From positions 1 to 43,732 of the forward strand of contig CALHRC010000007.1 in NCBI GenBank assembly GCA_938038265.1: a stretch of DNA of 43,732 nucleotides. Reading direction: 5' to 3'. Below are positions 9,253-20,170 of this stretch, one piece after another. The notes beneath the pieces are model-generated. The model was not told the origin of the DNA, ran no database searches, and worked only from the letters and a program-made list of their open reading frames with translations. How positions within the stretch are numbered: the first letter of the stretch is position 1; each line of letters begins with the position of its first letter. Source of the DNA: an uncultured bacterium (GTDB taxonomy: Bacteria > Spirochaetota > Leptospiria > Turneriellales > Turneriellaceae). The translations under genes were made by a program, and so were the position numbers.

Positions 9253-10184
9253 ACAAACTCGGAATTAAAGTACAGGCAGAAAACGCCGGTAAGCGTATTG
9301 ATGTATTTTTATGTGAAAAATATTCCCGTATTTCGCGCCACCAATGGCAACAACGTATTGAAAAAGGTCATGTCCGTGTCAATGGTCTTATCTGTCGCGC
9401 TTCAAGACGACTTAACGAAAATGACCTCATTACCTTTGAACGAGAAATTACGCCCGAACCTGAAACGGCTCAACAATATGGTATTATTTATGAAGATGAG
9501 GATCTACTTGTCATTGATAAACCAGCCAACCTGCCAATCCATCCCTCAGGGTGCTATCGCAATAATACTTTATACTCTTTTTTAAGAAGAGACTTTGAAT
9601 CTACAAAAATTCATTTTGTAAACAGAATTGATAGAGAAACCAGCGGGCTTGTGCTATTAGCTAAAAATACCACTGCAGCTAAAATACTTCACCAGCAAAT
9701 GAAATTAAACCAAATACATAAAGAATATCTGGCAGTTGTAATCGGCCTTTTCCCAGAATATCTTAACGTTAAGGGATTTATTGGTGAAGGCAATTCTCTC
9801 GTAAAAAAGAAACGCAGCTTTCTTGCGCAAGACCATCCCCCCTTACCTGGCTGGCAAAACTGCCACAGTGAATTTTATTGTTTGAAAAGGGACAATGGAC
9901 TCAGCCTGCTGAAAGTTAAATTACATACTGGCCGCCGGCACCAAATTCGGGCGACATTATGCTCGCTGGGCTTTCCCATAGCCGGCGATACGCTCTATGG
10001 TGTTGATGAAAGAATGTACCTTAAATTTATTGCCGGCCAAATTACTGAAAGCGATTGGCAACTATTGCGCGGCTACCGCAGCATGCTACATGCACACCGT
10101 ATTCATTTACAACATCCACGCAACATGAATATAATCTCTTTAGAAGCACCATTACCCGCTGATTTTCATGTATGGCATCTTTGA
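9249..10184 (+). CDS. RluA-family pseudouridine synthase with S4 domain
   Basis: A 311-residue enzyme that isomerises uridine to pseudouridine in rRNA or tRNA; which site it modifies cannot be told from sequence. Residues about 12-60 form an S4 RNA-binding domain (RIDVFLCEKYSRISRHQWQQRIEKGHVRVNG). The catalytic domain shows LLVIDKPANLPIHPSG, then NRIDRETSGLVLLAK, in which D128 is the expected catalytic Asp, then RRHQIRATLCSLGFPIAGDTLYG. The start codon is TTG at 9249, embedded in the TTTGA that ends xth, so translation is probably coupled. The usual HRLDxxTSG motif reads NRIDRETSG here, a mild variation. Confidence 0.92.
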   Translation: MNKLGIKVQAENAGKRIDVFLCEKYSRISRHQWQQRIEKGHVRVNGLICRASRRLNENDLITFEREITPEPETAQQYGIIYEDEDLLVIDKPANLPIHPSGCYRNNTLYSFLRRDFESTKIHFVNRIDRETSGLVLLAKNTTAAKILHQQMKLNQIHKEYLAVVIGLFPEYLNVKGFIGEGNSLVKKKRSFLAQDHPPLPGWQNCHSEFYCLKRDNGLSLLKVKLHTGRRHQIRATLCSLGFPIAGDTLYGVDERMYLKFIAGQITESDWQLLRGYRSMLHAHRIHLQHPRNMNIISLEAPLPADFHVWHL

Positions 10185-10252
10185 TAACATGATAGCCTTC
10201 ATAAAAAAACATCCTGCTTACTAAAAACAGACTGGTCAGAGCATGGCCAACC

Positions 10253-10258
10253 TATAAT
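10253..10258 (+). promoter_or_regulatory. Candidate -10 box of purF promoter
   Basis: A perfect TATAAT lies 11 bases before the purF ATG in an 85-base gap. I see no good -35 and no Shine-Dalgarno sequence. If used, transcription would begin about 3-6 bases before the start codon, giving a nearly leaderless message. Confidence 0.35.
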
Positions 10259-10269
10259 CGGGCATAAAC

Positions 10270-11742
10270 ATGAGAGAAGCACCCTGCACCCGGAATTGCC
10301 AGACTAAAAAACAAACCCAATGGTACCCTAAAGAAGAATGTGGTATTGTGGGAATCTACAACGTACCCGAAGCAGCTAACTTTGCCTACCTCGGCGCCTA
10401 TGCTCTGCAGCATCGCGGGCAAGAAAGTGCCGGCATCGTCTCTTCAGACGGTGAACGACTCTACCGCTTTGCTGGCATGGGTAAAGTGGCGGATGTATTT
10501 ACCGAAAAAAAACTCAAACAGCTCGCCGGTTCCCATGCCATTGCACATAATCGCTACTCTACCACCGGCGCCAGTTTTTTAAGGAACGCCCAACCAATCC
10601 GCGTTGAATCCCGCCTGGGCAGCCTCGCCTTAGCCCACAATGGCAACTTAACTAACGCATGGCAATTACGACAAAAGTTAGAACAAGAAGGTAGTATTTT
10701 TCAAACCACCATCGACACTGAAGTAATAAGCCACTTAATGGCGCGCTCCCGAGCTGAACGCTTTCAAGATGCGCTGGTCGAAGCAATCAGCCTCATCAGA
10801 GGAGCTTATTCTCTCATTGTTTTAACTCATGACGTACTCTATGCCATGCGCGATCCTAATGGTTTTAGGCCCCTGGTGCTCGGTAAAAAAGACAATGGCT
10901 GGGTAGTCGCCTCAGAAACCTGCGCTCTCGATATTATGGATGCAGAATACGTGCGCGATATTGCCCCCGGTGAAATGCTGCGGATTACTGCAGCAGGAAT
11001 TGAATCATTTTTCCCACTGCCGAAAACTAACGAAAGTCTGTGCATCTTTGAATTTGTATATTTCGCCAGACCCGATTCGGTAATCTTCAAAAAGCCCGTA
11101 TATAATGTGCGCTTTGAAATGGGACGCATTCTCGCCCGGGAAGCGCCTGTAAACGCCGATGTCGTAATGCCCGTACCCGACAGCTCAAATGTCGCAGCAT
11201 TAGGTTATGCCACAGAAAGCGGCATACCATACCATTTAGGCCTCATTCGCTCGCACTATATTGGCCGCACATTTATTGAGCCCGATCAAAAAATCCGCGA
11301 TTTTGGCGCTAAATTAAAATACAACGCAATTGCCGCTGTCGTAAAAGACAAAAGAATTGTTGTAGTCGATGATAGCATCATGCGCGGCACCACACAACGT
11401 AAAATCGTCAAAATGCTGCGCGCAGCGGGCGCAAAAGAAATTCATGTCAGAATATCCAGCGCGCCAACACAACATGCCTGTTATTACGGCATTGACATCC
11501 CCCAGCGTACAGAGCTCATTGCAGCAACCCACACTATCGAAGAAATTCGTAAATACATTAGAGTCGATTCCATTGCCTACCTTTCGCTTGAAGGGATGAA
11601 ACAGGCCGAGGGAAGCGAACGCCAGTACTGTACCGCCTGCTTTTCGGGGAAATATCCAGTTTCGCTAGAAGAAATAAATGAAAATACCTGGTCAAACCAG
11701 AAAAATCTTTTTGAGCAATATGAAATCGAAGAAACCCGCTGA
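10270..11742 (+). CDS. purF: Amidophosphoribosyltransferase (glutamine PRPP amidotransferase)
   Basis: PurF makes phosphoribosylamine from PRPP and glutamine, the first committed step of purine synthesis. The 490-residue protein has a 23-residue propeptide before C24 of CGIVGIY, the expected N-terminal nucleophile after self-cleavage. The glutaminase domain shows ALQHRGQESAGI and HNRYSTTG; the PRPP loop is VVVDDSIMRGTT (about 365-376). Four cysteines (C258, C404, C454, C457) match the 4Fe-4S ligands of the Bacillus-type enzyme, including the QYCTACFSGKYP end. It therefore belongs to the processed, iron-sulfur-containing class rather than the E. coli class. It overlaps lpxB by 23 bases at its 3' end. 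Confidence 0.96.
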   Translation: MREAPCTRNCQTKKQTQWYPKEECGIVGIYNVPEAANFAYLGAYALQHRGQESAGIVSSDGERLYRFAGMGKVADVFTEKKLKQLAGSHAIAHNRYSTTGASFLRNAQPIRVESRLGSLALAHNGNLTNAWQLRQKLEQEGSIFQTTIDTEVISHLMARSRAERFQDALVEAISLIRGAYSLIVLTHDVLYAMRDPNGFRPLVLGKKDNGWVVASETCALDIMDAEYVRDIAPGEMLRITAAGIESFFPLPKTNESLCIFEFVYFARPDSVIFKKPVYNVRFEMGRILAREAPVNADVVMPVPDSSNVAALGYATESGIPYHLGLIRSHYIGRTFIEPDQKIRDFGAKLKYNAIAAVVKDKRIVVVDDSIMRGTTQRKIVKMLRAAGAKEIHVRISSAPTQHACYYGIDIPQRTELIAATHTIEEIRKYIRVDSIAYLSLEGMKQAEGSERQYCTACFSGKYPVSLEEINENTWSNQKNLFEQYEIEETR

Positions 11743-12856
11743 AAAGCAACCTATACCCGTTTTGGTAGTCGCCGGCGAAATATCAGGCGATAATCTGGGA
11801 GGATGGATTCTCTCCGAAATTAAAACATTAGGTAATTATAGTTTTTTCGGCACTGGTGGCTCCGCCATGGAAAAAGTCGGGGTTGAAATCATCTTTAACT
11901 TAGAAGAACTCGCTATTGTCGGCATCACGGAAGTTATCTTTAAATATCCTGAATTACTTAAAAAAATGAAAACTTTAGTAGAACAATGTGTTAAACGAAA
12001 TGCTAAACATGCCATACTTATTGACTTTCCCGGGTTTAATCTTAAATTAGCTCAAAAACTCTCTGCTGAGGGCATCGCCTGCTACCAAATTTCATCCCCC
12101 CAAATCTGGGGATGGCGCTATGGTAGAATTGAAAAAATCCGTAGGTATATTAAAAGCGTACTTTGTTTTTATCCCTTTGAAAAAGATATTTATGACCGAG
12201 AAAACATCGAAGCCTTTTACATGGGACATCCCATAGTCAAAACACTGCAAAAAATAAAAACCCGCACACCGAAGGGAAAAAGAACACAAAAAATCATCGC
12301 TTTGCTTCCCGGTTCGAGAAAAATGGAAATTAAAAATCTGCTCCCCTATATGCTTGAACTTGCCGAAAAATTTCATACCGACCATCCTGAATATACTTTT
12401 GAAATTCCTGCGGCCAGCAAACAAATTGCCGAGTTAATCAAAACTTACCCATTACCAGACTTTATTTCACTAAAAGACAAATCAGCTGCTGAAATTTTAA
12501 GTCGCTCGCATGCTGCAGTAGCCTGCTCTGGAACTGTTACCTTAGAATGCTCTTATTTTAAGGTACCTTTTTTTCTGGTCTATAAAGCATCCTGGCTAAC
12601 TTACCATATTGCTAAACGCCTGGCTCAAGTAAAACACCTTGGCATGCCCAATATCATCATGGGTAGAGAGGTTACCAGAGAATTCTGGCAACAGCAGGTC
12701 AATGTTAAAACAACCTTACCCGAATTAAAACGCATTGTGCTAGACAATAAAGCTCGGGTCGCAATTAAACAAGATTTAGCCGAAGTCGCCCAAAAACTCG
12801 GTGACGGCAAAGCAGCGGCTAAAGCCGCCAGATTTATATTTAAAAAATTAACGTAA
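11720..12856 (+). CDS. lpxB: Lipid-A-disaccharide synthase
   Basis: LpxB is the GT19 glycosyltransferase that joins lipid X and UDP-2,3-diacylglucosamine to the lipid A disaccharide. Family blocks are VVAGEISGDNLGG, FFGTGGSAMEKVG, ELAIVGITEVI, IDFPGFNLKLA, SPQIWGWRYGRIEKIRRY, FYPFEKDIYD, YMGHPIV, LLPGSRKMEI and CSGTVTLECSYF. I use the ATG at 11720, giving 378 residues, because it places VLVVAGE at the position usual for LpxB. An ATG at 11678 would add 14 residues inside purF. The gene is AT-rich and C-rich over G on its coding strand compared with the downstream atp genes. Confidence 0.95.
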   Translation: MKSKKPAEKQPIPVLVVAGEISGDNLGGWILSEIKTLGNYSFFGTGGSAMEKVGVEIIFNLEELAIVGITEVIFKYPELLKKMKTLVEQCVKRNAKHAILIDFPGFNLKLAQKLSAEGIACYQISSPQIWGWRYGRIEKIRRYIKSVLCFYPFEKDIYDRENIEAFYMGHPIVKTLQKIKTRTPKGKRTQKIIALLPGSRKMEIKNLLPYMLELAEKFHTDHPEYTFEIPAASKQIAELIKTYPLPDFISLKDKSAAEILSRSHAAVACSGTVTLECSYFKVPFFLVYKASWLTYHIAKRLAQVKHLGMPNIIMGREVTREFWQQQVNVKTTLPELKRIVLDNKARVAIKQDLAEVAQKLGDGKAAAKAARFIFKKLT

Positions 12857-13158
12857 AAATTTAGAAAGTAATCTTTGAAACTTTCTAACCAACCCCTATC
12901 GCAGGGACAACAGCGCCACAACATCACAGTTCAGGAATTCCTGAACTGTATGGGGAATTCCCCACCAAAAAACCATCCCCCTGGGTTTTTTAGTAACTAA
13001 CAACCTTAAAGCTACTGCGCTTTGCTTCGTTAAAGGGAATAGACAATTACCAGGCGCTTTTCGCTAGGGCACCACTTGGGAATGGTTGGGTGCTTATAGA
13101 AGGTAAGACGCAAAAAAAGATTTGCCGGGCTGATTAAAAATTAATTTTTGACTTCGAC
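12857..13158. other. Intergenic region lpxB-atp with hairpins and palindromes
   Basis: This 302-base gap holds a 9-bp stem (TTAGAAAGT 12861-12869 with its complement 12880-12888), but no U-tract follows, so it is a weak terminator candidate for lpxB. Next come two GAATTC-centred palindromes, described separately, and an A-rich/T-rich inverted pair (12967-12974 with 12984-12991) ending in a T-run. The atp operon promoter must lie in 13000-13158; I could not pick one with confidence. Confidence 0.5.
12926..13003. repeat. GAATTC-centred palindromes plus GTTAGTTACTAAAAA module (copy 1)
   Basis: A perfect 24-bp palindrome (12926-12949, core GTTCAGGAATTCCTGAAC) is followed one base later by a perfect 14-bp palindrome TGGGGAATTCCCCA (12951-12964). 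Then come CCATCCCCCTG and, in inverted orientation, GTTAGTTACTAAAAA (about 12986-13003). The same elements recur at 27040-27420, so this is a dispersed intergenic repeat family. Confidence 0.8.
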
Positions 13159-13458
13159 GTGAGTGAGTTACAGATAGCCGGTGCAGTTATCGGTATGCTG
13201 TTATCGCTCTGCGCCATGGCCGGCGGCAGGCTGGCCACGCGACGGATGACAACCCTGGCAAGCTGGCAGGCCTATACAATCGCCTTTACTATACGGTTGA
13301 TCGGCTTTCTGGTTATTGCTGTTGGTTTGGCGGTGGCGCCGCCGGCGTTGCTTTCTCAGCAAAGCAAGCTGGAGTTATTCCTCGCTTTTGTTCTTGTAGT
13401 TGTTCTCGGTTTTATCGGGGACGTTGTTTGGTCTTTATTACACTTGCGGAAAAGGTGA
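13159..13458 (+). CDS. Small membrane protein at the atpI position
   Basis: A 99-residue protein with three hydrophobic segments (about residues 4-22, 40-62 and 72-92) directly in front of atpB, where atpI or a similar assembly factor usually sits. The sequence is too short and divergent to assign by motif, so the call is mainly from position. The start is GTG at 13159 without a clear ribosome site; an ATG at 13195 is an alternative. Its TGA stop is one base before the atpB ATG, so translation is probably coupled. In known systems AtpI helps assemble the c-ring. Confidence 0.7.
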   Translation: MSELQIAGAVIGMLLSLCAMAGGRLATRRMTTLASWQAYTIAFTIRLIGFLVIAVGLAVAPPALLSQQSKLELFLAFVLVVVLGFIGDVVWSLLHLRKR

Positions 13459-13459
13459 C

Positions 13460-14470
13460 ATGAAAAAAAGCATCGCTGCACTTTTACTTGCTCTTCCAGT
13501 TTTGTCGGCCGAGCCGGTTGTTGAGTCTTCACAGCCTGAAGTTGCTGCACATGAGCAGGTTGAGCAAGCCACGGCGGATGTTCCTGCCGAAACGGGGCAT
13601 GGTTCCGATGAGTTCAAGATCAGCGACGTAATTGTGCACCATTTAGCTGACGCTCCCCTGTGGCACTTAGAAGTCAATGGTCTCGATATGTCGATCACCA
13701 AGCGTGTGGTGATGATGTGGGTTGGTTCTCTGATTCTTATTCTTCTATTGGTGCCCACTGCGCGAAAAATTGCTAAAAATCCTTACCAGGCGCCTTCACG
13801 TTTTGGAGCTTTTATCGAATCTCTGGTTTCGTTTGTCCGCAATAACATTGCTCATGATTCCATGGGGCATCACTCGCATCCTTATGAGCCCTTGCTGCTG
13901 ACCTTTTTCTTCTTTATTCTTATTTTAAATCTGCTTGGTCTAATCCCACCTTTAGGAGAAATATACCAAATGGCCGGCGAAGCTCTGGGGTGGTTACATC
14001 ATGAAGGCGACCACCATGACAGCTTACAATTACCTTTAGCAGTGAAGCTGTGGCCCGGCATTACTGCTACGGGGGATATCTCAGTTACGGCAACTTTAGC
14101 TGGGATTACTTTCTTAACCATCCTCATTGCAGGGTTTGCTCACCAGGGTATTTTGTTTATACGTAATGTTGTGCCGGGGGGTATACACTGGTTGCTTTTC
14201 CCGTTGATGTGGGTCATTGAGATAGCTGGCCTTCTCACAAAGCCTTTTGCTTTAGCAATTCGTCTTTTGGCAAATATGACTGCCGGTCACTTGATTATTC
14301 TGGCACTGCTCGGCTTTATCTTCCAGTTCCAGAGTTGGGGGATTGTCCCTCTGAGTATTATGGGTTCAGTGGCAATTTTTCTGCTTGAGCTGTTTGTGGC
14401 CTTTCTGCAGGCTTACATCTTTACTTTTTTAACTGCACTCTTTATAGGCAGCGTACAACATAGGCACTGA
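13460..14470 (+). CDS. atpB: ATP synthase Fo subunit a
   Basis: The 336-residue stator subunit forms the proton half-channels against the c-ring. The essential Arg lies in LAIRLLANMTAGHLI. ATG 13460 is chosen because AAAGG sits 6 bases upstream and the product begins with a signal-like segment (MKKSIAALLLALPVLSAEP). The protein is longer than the E. coli one (271 residues), with an added N-terminal region of roughly 75-85 residues before the first transmembrane helix (about residue 78), including a signal-like stretch and a Glu-rich part. It has a His-rich segment (HDSMGHHSHPYEP) and another (WLHHEGDHHD) in loops. Similar extensions are known in some other diderm phyla. It is second in the operon. 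Confidence 0.95.
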   Translation: MKKSIAALLLALPVLSAEPVVESSQPEVAAHEQVEQATADVPAETGHGSDEFKISDVIVHHLADAPLWHLEVNGLDMSITKRVVMMWVGSLILILLLVPTARKIAKNPYQAPSRFGAFIESLVSFVRNNIAHDSMGHHSHPYEPLLLTFFFFILILNLLGLIPPLGEIYQMAGEALGWLHHEGDHHDSLQLPLAVKLWPGITATGDISVTATLAGITFLTILIAGFAHQGILFIRNVVPGGIHWLLFPLMWVIEIAGLLTKPFALAIRLLANMTAGHLIILALLGFIFQFQSWGIVPLSIMGSVAIFLLELFVAFLQAYIFTFLTALFIGSVQHRH

Positions 14471-14473
14471 TAA

Positions 14474-14743
<270 letters not shown>

Positions 14744-14775
14744 TATCAGGTCTTTGTAAGAGTCTTTAAGAGGTT

Positions 14776-15306
14776 ATGCCGCTCTTAGCAGCAGGATCAT
14801 TTAACCTTCTCGCGGTTAATCCGGGTCTTGTCATCTGGACCGCAGTTACCTTTATTGTGGTGCTTGTGGTTCTATGGCTTTTTGCCTGGAAGCCTATCAT
14901 TTCGGCAATTGATGCCCGAAATGAGCGGGTTGAAAATGATCTAAAGGAAAGCAGGGAACTGCGCGAAAAGGCTGAGAATTTACTCAGAGAGTATGAGCAG
15001 AAAATGGAATCCGCTCGGGCCGAGGCACTGCAACTGCTTGACGAAGGCAAGAAAGATGCTGAGGTACAGAAGGCGAAAATCATTGCTGCCGCAAAAGAAG
15101 AAGCGGAGCGTCTGCTCTCACGTGCCCAGGCTGACATTGAGCAGGCGAAAGTCAAAGCCATCAGCGAGCTTGAGCAAAGTACAGTTGAGACTACAGTGCA
15201 GATTCTCTCCCGTATTCTGCAGCGGGACATAAATGATGAAGATCATAAAAAGATTGTCTTGCAGGAGCTTGGGGCAATCCGGAAAAGCAACATCCAGGGT
15301 AGCTAA
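14776..15306 (+). CDS. atpF: ATP synthase Fo subunit b
   Basis: A 176-residue peripheral stalk subunit. One N-terminal membrane helix (about residues 14-33, VIWTAVTFIVVLVVLWLFAW) is followed by a long charged coiled coil with the typical heptads (LREKAENLLREYEQKMESARAEA). Length is usual for the family. There is a single b gene and no b' paralogue. AAGAGG lies two to three bases before the ATG, a short spacing. Its stop shares one base with the atpH start (TAATG), so the two are coupled. Confidence 0.95.
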   Translation: MPLLAAGSFNLLAVNPGLVIWTAVTFIVVLVVLWLFAWKPIISAIDARNERVENDLKESRELREKAENLLREYEQKMESARAEALQLLDEGKKDAEVQKAKIIAAAKEEAERLLSRAQADIEQAKVKAISELEQSTVETTVQILSRILQRDINDEDHKKIVLQELGAIRKSNIQGS

Positions 15307-15911
15307 TGATACGCAATGAGGTGTTGACAAACTATGCTCAGGCGCTTCTCTCCACGGGTGTTGAGCCGTTGGTCGCAGAAGAAGCGCTTGTTTCTATAGT
15401 TACGTTGTTTGACGGTAATAAGCAACTCAAGGCGTTTTTTGAGTCGCCTCGGGTGAAAGCTTCAGTTAAGAAAAAAGCCATCCGCCAGGCATTTGAAAAA
15501 CAGGTACCGAAAGAGGTATTAAATTTTCTGCTGGTGCTGGTAGATAAAAGACGTGAAGCTCAATTGGCCCAGATCGTCGAAGCTATCATTGAAGAAAACG
15601 ACAAAAAGTTTTCTCGGGTGCCCGCCACGATATATTTAAGCCGCGATTTAAGCCCTGAGGTGCTTAATGAAGGCAGCGAGTTTGGGCAGCAGATTAAAGA
15701 TGCCATAGATAAAAATCGGGAAGCGTTCGGTCTGCCCGCGCAGGGTAAATTGGATATCCGCCCGAAAGTAAAAATCGTACCCGAACAGTTAGGCGGCGCA
15801 GTCATCCGTATCGGCGATTACCTTTGGGATGGTTCCGTGCGCCGGTACCTCAATGACTGGGTTAAGCGGGTTAAAGAGACCAACGCCCAGGTAAAGAAAG
15901 CCTGGCAGTAA
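15306..15911 (+). CDS. atpH: ATP synthase F1 subunit delta
   Basis: A 201-residue subunit that links F1 to the peripheral stalk. The helical N-terminal domain (NYAQALLSTGVEPLVAEEAL, ESPRVKASVKKKAIRQAF) and the block FLLVLVDKRREAQLAQIVEAI are typical for OSCP/delta. The C-terminal part (LDIRPKVKIVPEQLGGAVIRIGDYLWDGSVRRYL) contains the conserved Gly-Gly and D-x-S elements. It is slightly longer than the E. coli protein (177). It starts at the base where atpF ends. Confidence 0.94.
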   Translation: MIRNEVLTNYAQALLSTGVEPLVAEEALVSIVTLFDGNKQLKAFFESPRVKASVKKKAIRQAFEKQVPKEVLNFLLVLVDKRREAQLAQIVEAIIEENDKKFSRVPATIYLSRDLSPEVLNEGSEFGQQIKDAIDKNREAFGLPAQGKLDIRPKVKIVPEQLGGAVIRIGDYLWDGSVRRYLNDWVKRVKETNAQVKKAWQ

Positions 15912-15934
15912 TCAGGTGCAAGGAGTAATAGGTC

Positions 15935-17461
15935 ATGAAAATCAATACAGAAGAAATTGTGTCGGTACTGACGAAGGAAATCCAGAATTATGGTCAGGAT
16001 CTTCAGGTCGATGAAGTAGGTACCGTCCTTGAAGTGGGCGATGGTATTGCAAGGATCTACGGCCTGAAAAACTGCATGGCCGGGGAGATGGTTGAGTTTG
16101 AGAATGGCACGACCGGTCTTGCGCTCAACCTTGAAGAAAGCTCCGTCGGTGTGGTTATTTTAGGTGATTATCTGAAAATTCGTGAAGGGTTCGTGGTAAA
16201 AAGAACTGGGCGCATTTTGCAGGTACCAACGGGAGAGGCGCTTATTGGTCGTGTGGTCAATCCCCTGGGTGAGCCCATTGATGGTAAAGGACCTATCAAT
16301 GCGAAGTCTGCCCGCCCGGTTGAAATTATTGCTCCTGGTATAGCCAAACGCGAGCCGGTGACAGAACCGCTGCAGACCGGTATTAAAGCGATTGATTCGA
16401 TGATCCCAATTGGTCGGGGACAGCGGGAGTTAATCATTGGCGACCGCGGTACTGGCAAGACAGCTATTGCCATTGATACGATCATCAACCAGAAAGGCAA
16501 AGGTGTCATTTGTGTCTATGTGGCCATTGGTCAGAAATCCTCAACTGTTGCTGGCGTTATCGATAAATTGACAGAAGCCGGTGCGATGGACTACACCATC
16601 ATTGTTGCCGCCAACGCTTCAGATCCAGCGCCCATGCAGTACCTTGCTCCCTATTCCGGTACCGCAATGGCCGAAGAATTTATGTACAACCAAGGCAAAG
16701 CAACCCTCTGTGTTTATGATGACCTCTCCAAACAAGCAAATGCTTACCGCCAAATGTCACTACTGCTCAAACGTCCGCCAGGACGTGAAGCATATCCGGG
16801 GGATGTCTTCTACCTACACAGCCGTCTTTTGGAGCGCGCAGCTAAACTTTCCAGAAAATATGGCGGCGGCTCTCTTACTGCGCTGCCAATCATTGAAACC
16901 CAGGAAGGCGAGGTGTCGGCGTACATCCCCACCAACGTAATTTCAATTACTGACGGTCAGATTTACCTGCAGCCCAACCTGTTTGCCTCTGGCGTGCGTC
17001 CCGCTGTCGATGTAGGTATTTCCGTATCGCGCGTGGGTGGTGCCGCACAAATTAAGGCCATGAAAAAAGTGGCCGGGACGCTGCGTCTTGACTTAGCCCA
17101 GTTCCGCGCTTTAGAAGCGTTTGCCCAGTTAGGTACCGAGCTTGATGCCGCTACCCAGAAGCAGTTGGACCGCGGTTTCCGTCTGGTGGAGCTGCTTAAG
17201 CAATCGCAGTACAATCCGATGCCGGTTGAAAAACAGATCATTGCTATTTATGCCGGAACTCGCGGCCATATGGATCGAATACCCGTAGCACAAGTGCGCG
17301 ATTATGAAGAGAAGCTACTTGGCTTTATTGAAAAGGCCCATCCAGAGTTACTGCAGACCATTACCGATACCCTAAATCTACCCGATGAAGGTAAACTAAA
17401 CAAGGTACTGGAAGATTTTACTACCAGCTATCTTGAAGGTAAAACTGCGGATATTCGCTAA
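15935..17461 (+). CDS. atpA: ATP synthase F1 subunit alpha
   Basis: The 508-residue non-catalytic nucleotide-binding subunit of F1. The P-loop [11 protein letters not shown] is at about residues 169-179, and the family signature [17 protein letters not shown] lies near residue 350. The N-terminal beta-barrel and C-terminal helical domain are complete. Length is normal for the family. It sits 23 bases after atpH with AAGGAG upstream of the ATG. Confidence 0.98.
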   Translation: MKINTEEIVSVLTKEIQNYGQDLQVDEVGTVLEVGDGIARIYGLKNCMAGEMVEFENGTTGLALNLEESSVGVVILGDYLKIREGFVVKRTGRILQVPTGEALIGRVVNPLGEPIDGKGPINAKSARPVEIIAPGIAKREPVTEPLQTGIKAIDSMIPIGRGQRELIIGDRGTGKTAIAIDTIINQKGKGVICVYVAIGQKSSTVAGVIDKLTEAGAMDYTIIVAANASDPAPMQYLAPYSGTAMAEEFMYNQGKATLCVYDDLSKQANAYRQMSLLLKRPPGREAYPGDVFYLHSRLLERAAKLSRKYGGGSLTALPIIETQEGEVSAYIPTNVISITDGQIYLQPNLFASGVRPAVDVGISVSRVGGAAQIKAMKKVAGTLRLDLAQFRALEAFAQLGTELDAATQKQLDRGFRLVELLKQSQYNPMPVEKQIIAIYAGTRGHMDRIPVAQVRDYEEKLLGFIEKAHPELLQTITDTLNLPDEGKLNKVLEDFTTSYLEGKTADIR

Positions 17462-17467
17462 GCAAAT

Positions 17468-19782
<2,315 letters not shown>

Positions 19783-19783
19783 T

Positions 19784-20170
19784 ATGGCTCTGCACGTTAC
19801 CATCATCTCGCCGGAGCGTCGTCTCTATGAAGGTGAGGCCGAGTCAGTGGCCTTACCTGGTGTTGTGGGAAATTTCGCCGTACTTAAAGGTCATGCACCT
19901 CTGGTAAGCGAACTTACTGCTGGCGAAGTAGTGGTACTCACACCGCAGGGCAAAAAGGTTTATGTTGTTGAGTCGGGCTTTGCTGAAATCCGCAACAATA
20001 AAGTGACTGCTCTGGTAGAAGGAGCTGTTTTGCCTGAAGAAATTGACCGTAACAGTGTCCAGCAAAAACTTGACCAACTACTTAAAAAGCCAGTCGTTGG
20101 CGAAGAAGCTCTGCAAGCAAAGGAGCGCGAAGTGCTGGTTTTACGCGCGCGCTTGAGATCTGCAGGTTAA
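19784..20170 (+). CDS. atpC: ATP synthase F1 subunit epsilon
   Basis: A 128-residue subunit with the N-terminal beta-sandwich (TIISPERRLYEGEAESVALPGVVGNFAVLKGHAPLVSEL) and a C-terminal helical hairpin that can inhibit ATP hydrolysis. ATG 19784 is chosen because the family starts close before the first strand; an ATG at 19742 inside atpD would add 14 unrelated residues. It is the last gene of the atp operon. Its TAA touches the TAA of the opposing gene at 20171 with no bases between, so no terminator follows outside coding sequence. Confidence 0.95.
   Translation: MALHVTIISPERRLYEGEAESVALPGVVGNFAVLKGHAPLVSELTAGEVVVLTPQGKKVYVVESGFAEIRNNKVTALVEGAVLPEEIDRNSVQQKLDQLLKKPVVGEEALQAKEREVLVLRARLRSAG

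Noticed and set aside
12861-12888. Terminator after lpxB
   Set aside because: The stem is AT-rich with a 10-base loop and no following T-run; kept only as a weak hairpin in the intergenic note.
13400-13459. N-terminal extension of atpB from 13400
   Set aside because: It lies inside the upstream membrane protein gene; the ATG at 13460 has a proper ribosome site and starts a signal-like peptide.
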